Below, piece by piece: positions 23,841-34,502 of a stretch of 64,000 nt of DNA. The stretch is from Cheiracanthium punctorium (taxonomy: Eukaryota > Arthropoda > Arachnida > Araneae > Cheiracanthiidae). The number at the start of each line of letters is the position of its first letter. Within the stretch, counting starts at the first letter, position 1. Location: positions 1,054,001 to 1,118,000 of the forward strand of contig JAWZYV010011908.1 of the NCBI GenBank assembly GCA_038373885.1, given 5' to 3'. Position numbers and translations under genes: made by a program. The notes under the pieces were generated by a model. It was not told the origin of the DNA, made no database searches, and saw only the letters and a list, made by a program, of their open reading frames with translations.

Positions 23841-25117
23841 CCAAGGTCTAGGAGTCGGTTAGTTTCCTCCCGTAAAATCTCAGTTTGCCGGGGGTACATC
23901 CTATAGGGTTTTGACCTTATAGGCTCAGTGCTAGTCAACTCTATGTCCATAGTGACTAAAGAAGTAGTCCCAGGGTCTGTCGAAAATACTTTATGATGTT
24001 CCTGCAGTAACCTCCCCAATTGCTTGATATGAGTCTCGGTCAGTCTATTCTCCAAATTATTCGTCTTAATGATCTGCATGTCAAACTGCGTAGCATCCGC
24101 GATAGGATAGGGGATTTGCGCTTCTTGCTCGATTTCTTCCTCCCCCTCCTCTATCACTAAACTTACACACTCCGGTCGTTTATGATACAACTTCATGAGA
24201 TTTACATGGTAAATCATGGATTTATCTCTTCGTTCAGGCAGATCGACGGAATAATTGGTTTCCGAGATTTTACTTGTGACTACTCCCGGTCCCAACCAAC
24301 TGACAGCCATTTTGTGCGGTTTGGAAATGGCTAGCACTAAAACTTTGTCTCCTACTTTGAAAGTTCTCATCACTGCGTTCTTGTCATACCCAGCTTTCCT
24401 TTTTTCTTGATTTTCCTTACTAATCTCTCCTGCCAGTTCTCTCCATTTTTTTAACCTATTTACCACGTCAAGGACATATTCTACGACATATGGGTCCGAA
24501 TTTTCCGGCTGCAACCAATTTTCATACACCAACGTTTGTGGTGTTCTTAAATTTTTTCCATGCACCAGCTCAGCCAGACTAAACCCAATGCTTTCGTGCG
24601 TAACCGTTCTGAGTGCAAAAAGCGCGGCAGGGACATGATCCTCCCAGTCTCCCCCGTTCTCTAAACACAAGACTTTGAGCACTCTTTTAATGGAAGAATG
24701 AAACCGTTCCACAGGATTCGATTGTGGGTGGCAGACAGAACTATGATAAACCTTTATCCCAAAACGTTCAAAGAACTCCGAAGTCAAAATGCTTGTGAAA
24801 GATTTTCCCAAGTCACTCTGAATTTTCTTCGGAATACCCATTCGCGAAAATATAATCAACAAAGCATTTATGACACTACCCGAGGTGATATCTTTGACCG
24901 CAACGACATCTGGGTACTTACAAGGCATACAAATCGCAGTGACCAGAAATTTGTTTTGATTTGCACTAATAGGCAAAGGGCCCACAGCGTCAATATTTAT
25001 TTTTGAAAACACCTCGGTAATGATCGGAACCAACCGCATCGGAGCCTTTTTCTTATCTCCCTTCTTCCCCACTTTTTGACAGGGGTCGCCGGATCTCACG
25101 ATATCCTCTGTTTGCAC
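23780..25117 (-). pseudogene. Gypsy-class integrase core, linker and RT N-terminus (Gmr1-like order)
   Basis: A 445-codon open frame on the minus strand. Residues about 1-30 follow the integrase zinc finger; the family CxxC pair appears as RSGDPCQ, so one zinc-binding Cys is Gly. The catalytic core has all three acidic residues in context: NIDAVGPL, IQSDLGKSF and NPVERFHSS. About residues 250-310 form the C-terminal chromodomain-like fold (FKVGDKVLVLAISKPHKMAV, SWLGPGVV). An acidic linker leads directly into an RT N-terminus (IRSKPYRMYPRQ, EETNRLLDLGIIEIG), then the frame shifts and stops. Integrase upstream of RT within one frame is the reverse of ordinary gypsy and matches Gmr1-like elements. 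It is inactive: RT is truncated and RNase H lost. Confidence 0.85.
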
Positions 25118-25500
25118 ATAACAGTTCGGCCAAAAAAATGACTTAACAATCTGTGCTTAGTCTTCGTAACTCCAAGGTGAGCGCTAAAATCCTCATGACA
25201 CGATTTTGGAATTTGTTCTCTATACCTTTTCGGAACACAGATCTGAAGTTTATTAATCCCCGTTTTTGACACCGAATTTCTAACCAGTTTCCGATTCTGA
25301 ATCCCAAATTCTTTATCCGTTCCGGATTTCCTTTATTCCAACACTCTCTAAGCGTCTCACAACTTTCTTTTTCAACCCCAAATTTTTCCGCGTCAATTTC
25401 GAACAATGGTTCTTTTACCTCCTTTTTCTCCACGGAGGAAGGGGAACTAAGATTTTCGTTTTCTTCGTGAAAAGAAATGTCTCCCTTATCAACGCCCCCT
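25118..25500 (-). pseudogene. Integrase N-terminal zinc-finger region, frameshifted
   Basis: Upstream part of the same polyprotein. The first segment (to about 25310) reads in the frame of KEPLFEIDAEKFGVEKESC, a pre-integrase stretch. A single-base change then moves the coding frame to one reading ICVPKRYREQIPKSCHEDF and SAHLGVTKTKHRLLSHF, the HxxxxxH half of the H2C2 integrase zinc finger. A second one-base loss in a T run at about 25132-25138 restores the frame of the 445-codon segment. Similarity ends near 25495, so protease and gag are missing: a 5' truncation or a breakpoint with another repeat. Confidence 0.8.
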
Positions 25501-25560
25501 AGAGAGGAAAGCCGCGGCGCTAACTTGTGACGTCACACCGACTAGGTAAAGCATTTCCAC
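25491..25560 (-). repeat. Inverted-repeat partner of 29285-29360
   Basis: On the minus strand the block reads GTCGGTGTGACGTCACA and then TTTCCTCTCTAGGGGGC. The plus strand at 29300-29360 reads GTCTGTGTGACGTCACA and then ATTACCTCTCTAGGGGC with similar spacing. The pair is diverged. It marks the truncation point of the gypsy pol similarity. Confidence 0.5.
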
Positions 25561-25670
25561 TGGGTTTCTCCTCTCTCCCGCGGCCGCAGAGAGGAACTTA
25601 GCTGGGAAGTTTCTAAGCAGTCTTTCATTAAAAGGGGTTGGATGTTTTTAACTCCAAGCGTTTAATTTTG

Positions 25671-26064
25671 TAAATGCAGAATATAAAATATAATATACAT
25701 TGCTTGACATAGATTAAATTTACTGATGCGTGATATACGCGGTATATAAGGTATATATACAAAAATTTTATTAAAAGAATAAAGATGTATGCAAGGAAAA
25801 ACTTTTTATGCTTAGTCTCTTACCTTTCAACTTTAATGAAGTGCTTCCATAGTTGAAAAACTCCAGCTTCTTGACAAGTGACCAGCTCAATTTTAGCCTT
25901 GAGGCATAACAGTAAGTAATATTTATGCCCCAAAGGTCAAAACATTGATAAATTGACTAACTTCCTCAGATGATTTCCTAAAACTGATAATGAAACATTG
26001 ACTATGTATTAATAACGCAACTTAAGGGTGTTACATGTATATTATATTTTATATTCTGCATTTA
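25671..26064. repeat. Segment bounded by perfect 30-bp inverted repeats
   Basis: Bases 25671-25700 (beginning TAAATGCAGAATATAAAATA) and 26035-26064 are exact reverse complements over 30 bp. The enclosed sequence includes the first copy of a direct repeat whose second copy lies outside at 26467-26692. No target duplication is evident. Confidence 0.8.
25785..26007 (+). repeat. Direct repeat, copy 1 (about 223 bp)
   Basis: Starts GATGTATGCAAGGAAAAACT and ends near AATGAAACATTGACTA. It is collinear with 26467-26692 with a handful of substitutions and small indels. No coding content is seen. Confidence 0.85.
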
Positions 26065-26466
26065 CATCGGAGGGGGTGGGGTGGGGGGTGCTGGATATCC
26101 CTCTTAACCCATTTTTGCATTTTTGGCCATTGGTGCATAAATACCCCATTACAATAAATATTTTTTATTAACACTATTTTTCACTAATTTTATTTTGCTA
26201 TTTCCAAGAGTTTTGAAGACATTTATAAAATATTAGTAATTTAACTGAAGTAAACACTTTCTGTTGAGAAATTTTCAAAATACGCTGCTTTTCAACTCAA
26301 ATCGTTATTGACAAATTCGACTTTTTAAAAGTGTGTAATTATTCCCCTTGAGATTAATAATATGTTTTTATAATGGATTAAAGTCACAAGTTTTTAAAAT
26401 TGAATTAAACAAATGTCATAAAAAAACTAAATTTTTTAAATTTAAATATGCGAAAATGTAGGCCAT

Positions 26467-26692
26467 TGATGTATGCAAGGAAAAACTTTTTATGCTTAGA
26501 GTCTTACCTTTCAACTTTAATGAAGTGCTTCCACAGTTAAAAAACTTCAGCTTCTTGAAAAGTGACCAGCTGCATTTTAGCCTTGAGGCATAACAGTAAA
26601 TAATATTTATGCCCCTAAGGTCAAAACATAGCTAGATAAATTGACTACCTTCCTCAGATGATTTCCTAAAACTGATAATGAAACGATGACTA
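26467..26692 (+). repeat. Direct repeat, copy 2 (about 226 bp)
   Basis: Same start, GATGTATGCAAGGAAAAACT, and end near AATGAAACGATGACTA. Indels relative to copy 1 include an extra TAGC in the ACATAGCTAGATAAATT region. Confidence 0.85.
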
Positions 26693-28929
26693 AATAGATA
26701 TGCACCATTTTTTTCTTATATATTATTTTTCATGCATGAAACTTTTTTGTATCTTAATGAGTGTAATTTAAGCATATTTTAATATTAAAAATAATATCAC
26801 ATTTTATAAAATTTTCATGCTTGGCCTGAAATGGATTAATTTTGGCTTAAAATATTCGTATATAAAGATGAATTAAAGAAAATAAAGAGGAGAAAAACAG
26901 AGTTTTAAATTTTTGTAGTTGAAAAAACATGCATTAGAGAGGAAATATGAATAAATAAATTTGGCTTAAGTCTATAGCTGAACCTCAAACTTATCAAATC
27001 AAGGAAAACAATTCAAATATATCATGGGGGATAACAATTTTCAAAATTATTCACAAATACCTAATTTTCGACTTTCTACATATCCTATGTTTGCTATCCT
27101 ATATAAAATTGTACATTTTAAAATAATACATGAAAACGAGACTATTTTCACAAATTCACAAACACAGGACCCTGGTAAGAAGATCTTCATTGAATGGTAA
27201 TTTCAAATTCACAAAATTTTGAGTTAAATTTTCAGTTTCACAAAAACAGGACTGTGAAAAGTCTGGACCGACCCATGTATATAAGATCCAGCTTCATTAA
27301 GCACATAATAGCATAACTTAACAAGTAAAGGATAAAGCTATTAAAATAATCTCAGAAATAAGGATTTATGTACATAATATAGATTTTAATTATACACATT
27401 TTCATACTTATGCTAATCTTTACCACAGAACATATATTCTCAGATATATAGCGTAATGTATATATATATATTCAATATATATTTATTATATTAATATACC
27501 TGGATATTCTTAAAATTTAATAATATTACCTATTAGTATTTGGCAACTCCTAAACTTTCTTCTTTCCACTTTTACACTTTTATTTAGTGGCAACACCCTT
27601 TTTCACTTTTTACAATTCTTAGCATTGGCAACACATATCAACTGTTCAAAATAAAATTTCCATGTGCTCAAGGTATGGTATGTAAAATCATCTTTCTAAT
27701 TTTTGTTATTTTTTTGATTTCTTCTTTCCTTTATATAGTAGGGTAGGGCCCAGATGTGTGGAGTTAATATCTCTTCTGATATGCCACACAACCGAAACTC
27801 TACTATTTGGTTTACTGTAAATTATAATCCACTGTTTGTGGCCCCTGAAGATGGTGACAGTGGTTATAATTTCCGTTCCATTATACTATCACAATAATTC
27901 TTGCACTTTATTTGGATTCAAAATCTGGTTTCTAATTCTTGATAATAGCTGTTACTTTTATGCGAGATATGTCTTATTTGTAGTATGTTTTGTGTTTTAC
28001 TTGTTAGTTATATATATATATATATATATACACACGCACATAATATATAAGTAGGTATGTTTTTGTCATCAGTGAAGAAAACTACTAGCAACACTAGGAA
28101 AATCAGATTTTTAGAACACTGGCAAAAAAAAAAAAAAACTGGTGTATTTATTTTAGTTTAATGTAATATATATAGTTCATTTTATATAAATAAGAGAAAA
28201 CATTCAGTATAATTTATCAGCATAATACATTAGACTTAACTAGCAAAAGCATAGAGCAATAAAAATAATCTTGCTCTATTATGCATCCGAAAAATAATCC
28301 TATTAATAAATATTAATGTGTATATAATAATTATAAATTATAAATATCTTTATGCACATGTTAATGTTTACTACAGCACATGCATTTACACAAACATAAA
28401 TCTTAATAATGAATAGTGTTACAAGCACAAAACTCTTAGAGATAGTTGTTTTGTGTTCAATAAAAGTTTTTCAATTTTCATAAGGAGTTTTTTTTTTTTT
28501 TAATGCGTGTTCAGTTACATCATTTCCTAACTTTGTAAAAATAAACACATTAACTGAATTATCATAATTAGCAGTTTTGATGTCAAATAGATCTTTCAAG
28601 TTTTAAACAAGTCTTACAATTTTTTTTTTTTTACAAAAGGAAATCGGAACTGGTGCAATGCTCTAAACAATCCTTAAAATTTTGTGTTGAATTAAATTCG
28701 ATACTGTACAGGCATACACTTACAAAGATATCATTGTAAAACATTGTAGGAATGATGTAATTAAACTCAGAAATTAAGCCATGAGTACAGTTTGAAAACT
28801 GTATTCTACGCGATCTACACATATGATTTACACACGCAAATATACCAAGTTTAAAACAATATAAATATGCATTTTATATACCAATTAATCAGTCAAAAGT
28901 AAATATAATAAGATTAAAACAAAACATAC
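26693..28929. other. AT-rich sequence, possible THAP gene downstream region
   Basis: Contains TA microsatellite runs (about 27456-27472 and 28012-28031) and poly-A/T runs. If the THAP-like exons at 28930-29021 and 32734-32798 are one gene, later exons should lie here or further left. I looked for the CxxH pair that completes the domain and did not find it. Confidence 0.4.
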
Positions 28930-29021
28930 CTTAGAGTGTTCTGCTGGCGTAAAATCCTTTCTTAGGATCACTTTCAGCCACTTTTTTTAGTTTTCTTCTA
29001 GGAAAAATCCAAATAATTGTA
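28930..29021 (-). pseudogene. THAP zinc-finger second exon, frame broken at a poly-A run
   Basis: On the minus strand this reads FPRRKLKK, then after one extra base in a seven-A run (plus-strand T run 28982-28988), WLKVILRKDFTPAEHSK, followed by a donor-like AAG/GTATGT. THAP domains carry FP about 20 residues after the CxxxxC pair, then KW..vi.R..f.P..hs..C. This is exactly that segment, up to just before the CxxH pair. In THAP genes the first exon commonly ends right before FP, as seen at 32734-32798. The acceptor is unclear: AAAAG/TACAATT at about 29021 keeps the phase but adds six residues. It may be a real exon with a one-base assembly error or a decayed copy, so it is listed as broken. 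Confidence 0.5.
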
Positions 29022-29384
29022 CTTTTAGGGTTCCCGAATAATTACCGCGGAACATAGGAACACGGCAAACACACACCCTTTTATATCTTGCGAAATACAC
29101 TAATTACATTAAAATTTACACTGAAAAATGAAGAACACATGCGAAACACGAGGCTCTGTCGAAAAATGTTAGCACGTGCACGCAAGTGAAAATACTCGCC
29201 GGGACCTGTTGAAGAATCGCGGGAATGTTGTCACACCAGTCGTACGTCAGAAATCCCCTGAAAACAGGTACAGGGATAATCGAGAGTACTTCTCACCCAG
29301 TCTGTGTGACGTCACATCGTTTAAAGGGACCCGTGTCGTGGATTACCTCTCTAGGGGCCGTATTCACCAAACTTTAAACCAGGG
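29022..29384. other. Intergenic sequence including an inverted-repeat arm
   Basis: Holds the 29285-29360 arm that matches 25491-25560 in reverse. A 73-codon plus-strand open frame at about 29176 has no family features. Confidence 0.45.
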
Positions 29385-29940
29385 ATCCGTAACTTAACGT
29401 AACAAAATTGAAACGTTATTCGGCCTTGTAACAAAATAATTCGTTATACAATTTTTATATGTACAAATAACTGCTTGATTTTCGTTATGTATTAGTTACT
29501 TTACATTTTGTATTTTGTTATCGTACCGTAACAAATCTACAGAACGCAAATGAATACGTTATTGCAATAACGTTATTCAATGGTATACTTATTATAACGT
29601 TATTCCGTTTTGTGTTATACTCAGAAACTGAACAAAAAGTAACAGAATGCATTCGGTTACTCATGCTAACCCTTAGTTTATAACGTTAAACTCACCTAAC
29701 TATTTAATAACGATACAGTATCAATTAGTTATAGAATATAGTATTTCGCTGAATAATGTTTTAAATACGGTATGAGACCATAACGTTAAAGGAACAGAAC
29801 GATATTTTCATACCGTTATAGCTACATAACTATATGCAATAATATTGGAACATTTCGTTACAAATTATAAAATATTGGTGTCAATATATTTAAATACGGT
29901 ATAAGATCTAACGGTTCAAATAACTTAAAAGATTTCTGAT
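29385..29940. repeat. Region dense in TAACGTTA / GTTAC motifs
   Basis: More than a dozen AACGTTA, CGTTAC, TAACGT and CCGTTA words are scattered over about 550 bp, beginning just after CAGGGATCCGTAACTTAACG. A CAGGG start with clustered short subterminal motifs resembles one end of a hAT element. No matching opposite terminus or target duplication was found. Confidence 0.4.
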
Positions 29941-30984
29941 CCGAATCAACGGCTTTTCGGACTGAGTGGAGGGTGTAAGATAAGTGTTGCGAAAGAGCCA
30001 CCCGGACTTATGTTTTGTATGTAGCACACACACGGACATAGGGGCTGTCCAGGAGCAAGGGCTTTGGAAACATAGGCCAAGGGGATCATTTGCCTCCCCC
30101 TAGATTATTATTTGCCGTTTTTTCTCTGCTTTTTAGTTTTTTTCCAATACGATAACCATATGTTGAAACAATCTTTGTCCTCCCCCCCTCCCCCCTGCAT
30201 CGGAAAATTTTGTGCTGACGCCCATGTCCAGGAGTCGCGAGTCAGACGGTATGATAGGGGTATATTGAATAATATAAGGGTATATAATATAAAGGGTACA
30301 TACAAAGCCATTGCTAAGACTTTATTACGGAGGGGAGATAAACTGCCAAGTCAAATATCGGTTTTTACCAACTTATTTATTTTTTTTATCAACTATATTA
30401 CCAACTTTTAATTTTGCCAACTGGGTTTGTGTAATTTTTTCAAGCGTATCAGAAATGAATTATGGTTTTCGTTACTTTATATATTTATTTATTTTTACCA
30501 AGTTTGCCAATTAGGAGTCTAATTTTGCCAAGTTTAACAGAACTTTGCGAGTTTTAGAGGGTAGACTCCCCCTTTAGCAACGGTCCTGTGTACAAGACCT
30601 TGAAGAAAAACCTTTTTTTTCTAATAGTGGGTGCATGAGCTAAATTACTTGAACTTCTAAAGCTGAGATTCCAAAAGGAGTCAATTAAGTTTTCAATGGG
30701 TCTATATTATTCCAGGGACGTATTGGGGATCGAAAATAACTTTTCGCACTTTTAACAGATTTCTTCTTCTATTTCTGCTTACTTTTTAAATAAAAAATTT
30801 AAACATCTGTGGGGCACAGTCAGCTGGAACATGCCACCTTTTTACGATTATAAAAACTGTTTTGGATGAAATGGAAAGTCTCAGCGTTTTGGCTTATCTC
30901 GCGGTTGTCAGTCTGACTCTGGAGTTTGCCTAGTGATAACTTCAAAAAAGTTCCAGTGTATGGGATTTGTATCTCTCGAAAATG
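29941..30984. other. Intergenic sequence with MITE-end fragments
   Basis: Around 30050-30230 there are G/C-run ends (CTCCCCCCTCCCCCCTGC, GCTGACGCCCATG) like the 6623-6782 MITE. At 30340-30560 GCCAAGTT words recur. No protein-coding frame is recognised. Confidence 0.45.
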
Positions 30985-31095
30985 CACAAGAAAAACCTGC
31001 TTCCCCCCATTTCCGCATGGCATCGACCTTGAACTAACAAGACGGAGCATTGGGGCGGAAACCGTGTTCGAACATCTCCGGCGAGCAACCCACAA
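30985..31095 (+). repeat. Inverted paralogue of the sequence upstream of the THAP exon
   Basis: The plus strand contains GGCATCGACCTT, AAGACGGAGCA, GGGCGGAAACC and TTCGAACATCTCC in the same order and similar spacing as the minus strand of 32830-32950 (GGCATCGACCTTTCACT, AAGACGGAGCACG, GCGGGAAACCAG, TTCGAACATCTCC). The CpG-rich flank extends to about 31160. It may be a duplicated promoter or untranslated region, or two copies of a short repeat. Confidence 0.6.
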
Positions 31096-32733
31096 ACAGC
31101 TGATCTTTGTTGTTGTTTGGAAAATCGCGCGCGTTGTATTGCGTATCTCGGCGCGTTGATATACAGCTATGTTTTAGTTCTAGAAACCGCTCAAAACATC
31201 GTGAATGAGCATGTTAAAATTAATTCTTACTTCCCTTTAATACACAACCTATTAGAGTAGAATATTAATATTTAATTCATTTCGATTGCGTCTTTCTTTA
31301 ATAATAAATGATTAATTTTCGCTATTGTAAAGACCAAAATTAACTAACTGGAAAGAGTGCTAATTAAAAAATACAAACTTTTTGTATTTTAACTTGCCAA
31401 GAATTATTACATATCTTAGTAGTCGATAATTTAAAATATCTAATTGATGAGGAAATTATTTACATGGTAGACAAAAATAATTTTCAAAAGATAAAGAAGA
31501 AATTATCCAAATGTTGGACCAAAATAAATACAAATTAATGAAGAAAAAAAACATTTTTATTAATTAATCCACCACTTAAAAAGTACACCAACAATTCTTG
31601 AATATAAAATACAGATCACTTAAACAAATATGTTTACTCTTACATTCCCTAATTTTGGCACTCAAAATACATATTATTAAAAACAATTACAATTCATCGC
31701 AAAATTTAATACAATAGGCTAATAAGTGTATAAAAAATAAGATGCTTCAATGAAGGAAAAAATATAGATCCATGTTTATTAAGAATTAAAAAATATTTGT
31801 TTAATATTAAATAGATAACTATGTAAACTATTGTTTAATTAAGAAGCTGAATAATAGAAAATGCTAAGAAAAATCTAGGAATTTTAAATATCTTATTTAG
31901 AATTACACTCCTTCATTTTAAAATTATTTTAGAAAAATTAAGTAAAATTTAACTAATAAAACACTCACAAAAAAATAGATGTCTCCTTTTCCGATGAATC
32001 AGATGCAGAGGATGATAACACTGAACTAGAGGATCAATTACCATACTAGAATAACGGGGATCAGATGGGTAATTTAGAAATTTAATTAATTTTTGTTTTT
32101 TATTGAATTTATTGAATGAGGATGGGGTATATATTCACCACTATACAACAAATATAAACACCATTATTAAATACAAAATTACTGGTTTTTAAATAAAATT
32201 AATTTCGTGAATATTTTCCTTATATTTTTAGAATTATTTTTTAAATTATATGAAGCGGTTGCATGGTGCATTCTTATTTGTAAATATTTTTCAATTATAC
32301 ATTTTACTAAAATTATAAAATGATCTCTGATTTTGCGATCAAGTTAATTATAACTATCTTCATAATCATTGTTATTAAACATACAAAAAAGTAGGGAACT
32401 TACTAAAAATAAAAATAGACTTCATTGACACATTTTGTTTACATTAACTTAAATTAATTTAGTCAATATATGAACATCAAGTATGCAAGCAATTAAAATC
32501 CTATACATGACATAAAAGTTAGACATTTAAAACAATAAAATGCGTTTCTTTTACGTTAGGTTATACAATATCAAGTAAAAAGCTTTCAACTTTAAAAGAA
32601 CGTCAGCGTATTGCCACGTGCAATGACCGGATAGTTAAGACCTATTTCTATGATGATCAAAGAAAGTTTTCACTTAAATGAATAGAGTAAAACATTGAAT
32701 AAGGTGTAATTTAACGTCTAAAATCATACTTAC
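31096..32733. other. AT-rich sequence, candidate intron of the THAP-like gene
   Basis: Very AT-rich, with no terminal-repeat structure. At 31988-32049 a short plus-strand acidic peptide frame (SDESDAEDDNTELED) ends in a stop. It has too little context to call. Confidence 0.4.
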
Positions 32734-32798
32734 GTGAAAAAAGAGTATCCTTGGCCGGCTTTAGCATTACAATTGTATGCGACACAAGAGATCACCAT
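32734..32798 (-). CDS. THAP zinc-finger first coding exon (partial gene)
   Basis: Minus-strand ATG at 32798-32796 opens a frame MVISCVAYNCNAKAGQGYSF, then F, then AC before a strong donor C/GTAAGT (intron starts at 32733). THAP proteins begin M(V)..C.xxx.C..........SFh.FP and bind DNA through a C2CH zinc centre. The C-x4-C pair is at residues 5 and 10, and the aromatic SFF precedes the intron where THAP genes commonly split. The expected continuation (FP...KWLKVILRKDF) is found 3.7 kb downstream at 28930-29021. Upstream sequence (32800-33060) is more CpG-rich than the surroundings, as for a promoter. THAP domains also occur in P-element-type transposases, so a transposon origin is possible. 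Confidence 0.55.
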
Positions 32799-32829
32799 GT
32801 TCACTGTACGGGCGGAAAGGCGAATGAGT

Positions 32830-32950
32830 CCCACATTCACGTGACCATTTGGCTGGAGATGTTCGAACCAAAAACTGGTTTCCCGCTCGCAAGCGTGCTC
32901 CGTCTTCTTCAGTGAAAGGTCGATGCCGCATTGAAGGCGTGGGGAAAAAG
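32830..32950 (-). promoter_or_regulatory. CpG-rich sequence upstream of the THAP exon
   Basis: Lies 30-150 bp upstream of the candidate THAP start codon and is more GC-rich than the surroundings. A diverged inverted copy is at 30985-31095. A promoter or 5' untranslated role is inferred from position and composition only; no core promoter element was identified. The 64-codon minus-strand frame here is not in the THAP frame. Confidence 0.35.
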
Positions 32951-34044
32951 GTAATTAACAAACTGCCGACGTGACAGCCTACCTACCGCCTGATAAATTA
33001 CTTTGTATTGTAGGAGCACATGTCCGGTGAATCTGACCAACTCTGGTCTCCCTCACCTCTTTCCCCCCTAAATACTCGGGAATCTACGCAACGTTGTAGG
33101 AAACCAAAGTTCTTTTCTCGGTGGCTTACATGTACACTCACTCAGAGCCAGATTTTTGTCTGATGAAGATTGGAAAAAGAGATACTTTGTTTTTTGTCCC
33201 CTCTCATAATGAGCAGGTAGTGAGAGTGACGCTTGTGCTCTAAAAATAGTAAAATTAGTGATTATCTTTTTACTATACTTCTTTATCTGAAAAATTTCTT
33301 TATAAAGCTTTAATAGAAATGAACGAAAAATAATATATCTAATGGGCCCCTTTCAAGATGAGGCCCTGGACACAGCCCCGATTTGCTCATGCAATAAGAC
33401 CCCGTGTACATATTTTCAATAAAGTGTCCAATGTCAGATATATCCCATTTACCTGAACCTTATATAAGACGCTGTCTTTCATAAAATGTGCAACGTGTTC
33501 CATATAATTATTATTATTTCTTATATATTTTTCGAACTGTGCACTTTTTCATAAAAGTTTATACAGTTTGTTAGGAAAGAGAAATAGGAAATTTGGTTTT
33601 CACTCGATCATTTTTGAAGTTGTAATGCAAAAAAATATGACAGTTGAAAAAAAAGAGAGAGAGAGACTATAATGTACTTGAGTGTAAGGTAATAAAGCTT
33701 TCATTTAAATTATCTCAAGCGTACGAGAAAAATAAAAATTAAAAATTCTTCGATGTTTAATTTAAAGTTCATTTAAAGGATTTAAATTTGTTAAATGAAA
33801 TATCTATATTAATCTTTGTTAGATAATAAATGTTTTTAAAGACCTTTATTTATGTTCTGCATGTGCGAAAAAATTCCAAGAAAAATTAAGAGCACGAATC
33901 TGAGAAAGTAGCACACCTAGGATTCATGGTATCTGAGATTTTTACCAAAAACTTCCCAGTTGTTATTAATCTTATTAATGTAGCAAATCCAGAATATTTT
34001 GTCTCAAAGTGAAGTTGTTCATCTTTTATGGCCCACTAAAAAAA
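32951..34044. other. Intergenic sequence, nothing recognised
   Basis: A short block at 33340-33420 (GGGCCCCTTTCAAGATGAGG, GCAATAAGACCCCG) resembles 35135-35300 (GGGGCCCTTTACAAAG, GCGATAATAAGG), indicating a small dispersed repeat. No coding similarity is seen. Confidence 0.45.
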
Positions 34045-34502
34045 CAGACCTGTAGCCAAGTTTTCTATTCAGGGGGGCACCCTAACTTAAGTGGGGTGGC
34101 ATCCTATATTTTTTTGAATGATAACATTTTTATCTACATTTCTCTTCATTAAATAATAGCATAAGTTTATAATTAAATAAATTCTGAAAAGTCCAAACGG
34201 CTTCCAAGAAGTAAAAGTTCCTTGGCTTAAACAGAATGGATTTAAAGTTGTCATCTTCGGATCATATTTGGAAGATGAGAACACAAAACAAAAATGACAG
34301 AGTATTACAAAGAAAAACTTATGTACAAAGAAAAACTTGTATATATAAAACTTTGATATATACAACTTTGATATAAAACTTTGATAACTTTACCTTATAT
34401 ACAAAAAATTTTCAAAGCATCTGCATTAAACTTTTTTTATGTGAAATTTTCTAGGGGGGGTGGGGCTCAGCCCCACCTGGCACCCCTTTGGCTACGGGCC
34501 TG
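34045..34502. mobile_element. 458-bp hAT-type MITE
   Basis: The terminal repeats CAGACCTGTAGCCAA and CAGGCCCGTAGCCAA (reverse complement) are flanked by TAAAAAAA (34037-34044) and TAAAAAAG (34503-34510). The inner arms are GGGGGGCACCC and a GTGGGGCTCAGCCCCAC palindrome. The interior is AT-rich, and a 92-codon minus-strand frame within it is not recognisable. Confidence 0.75.

Noticed and set aside
31988..32049. Acidic SDESDAEDD peptide frame, considered as a piggyBac or host exon
   Set aside because: Short, no terminal repeats or splice signals, and acidic low-complexity frames are common by chance.
32767..32961. 64-codon minus-strand frame over the THAP exon
   Set aside because: It is in a different frame from the THAP-like ATG and shows no family motif.
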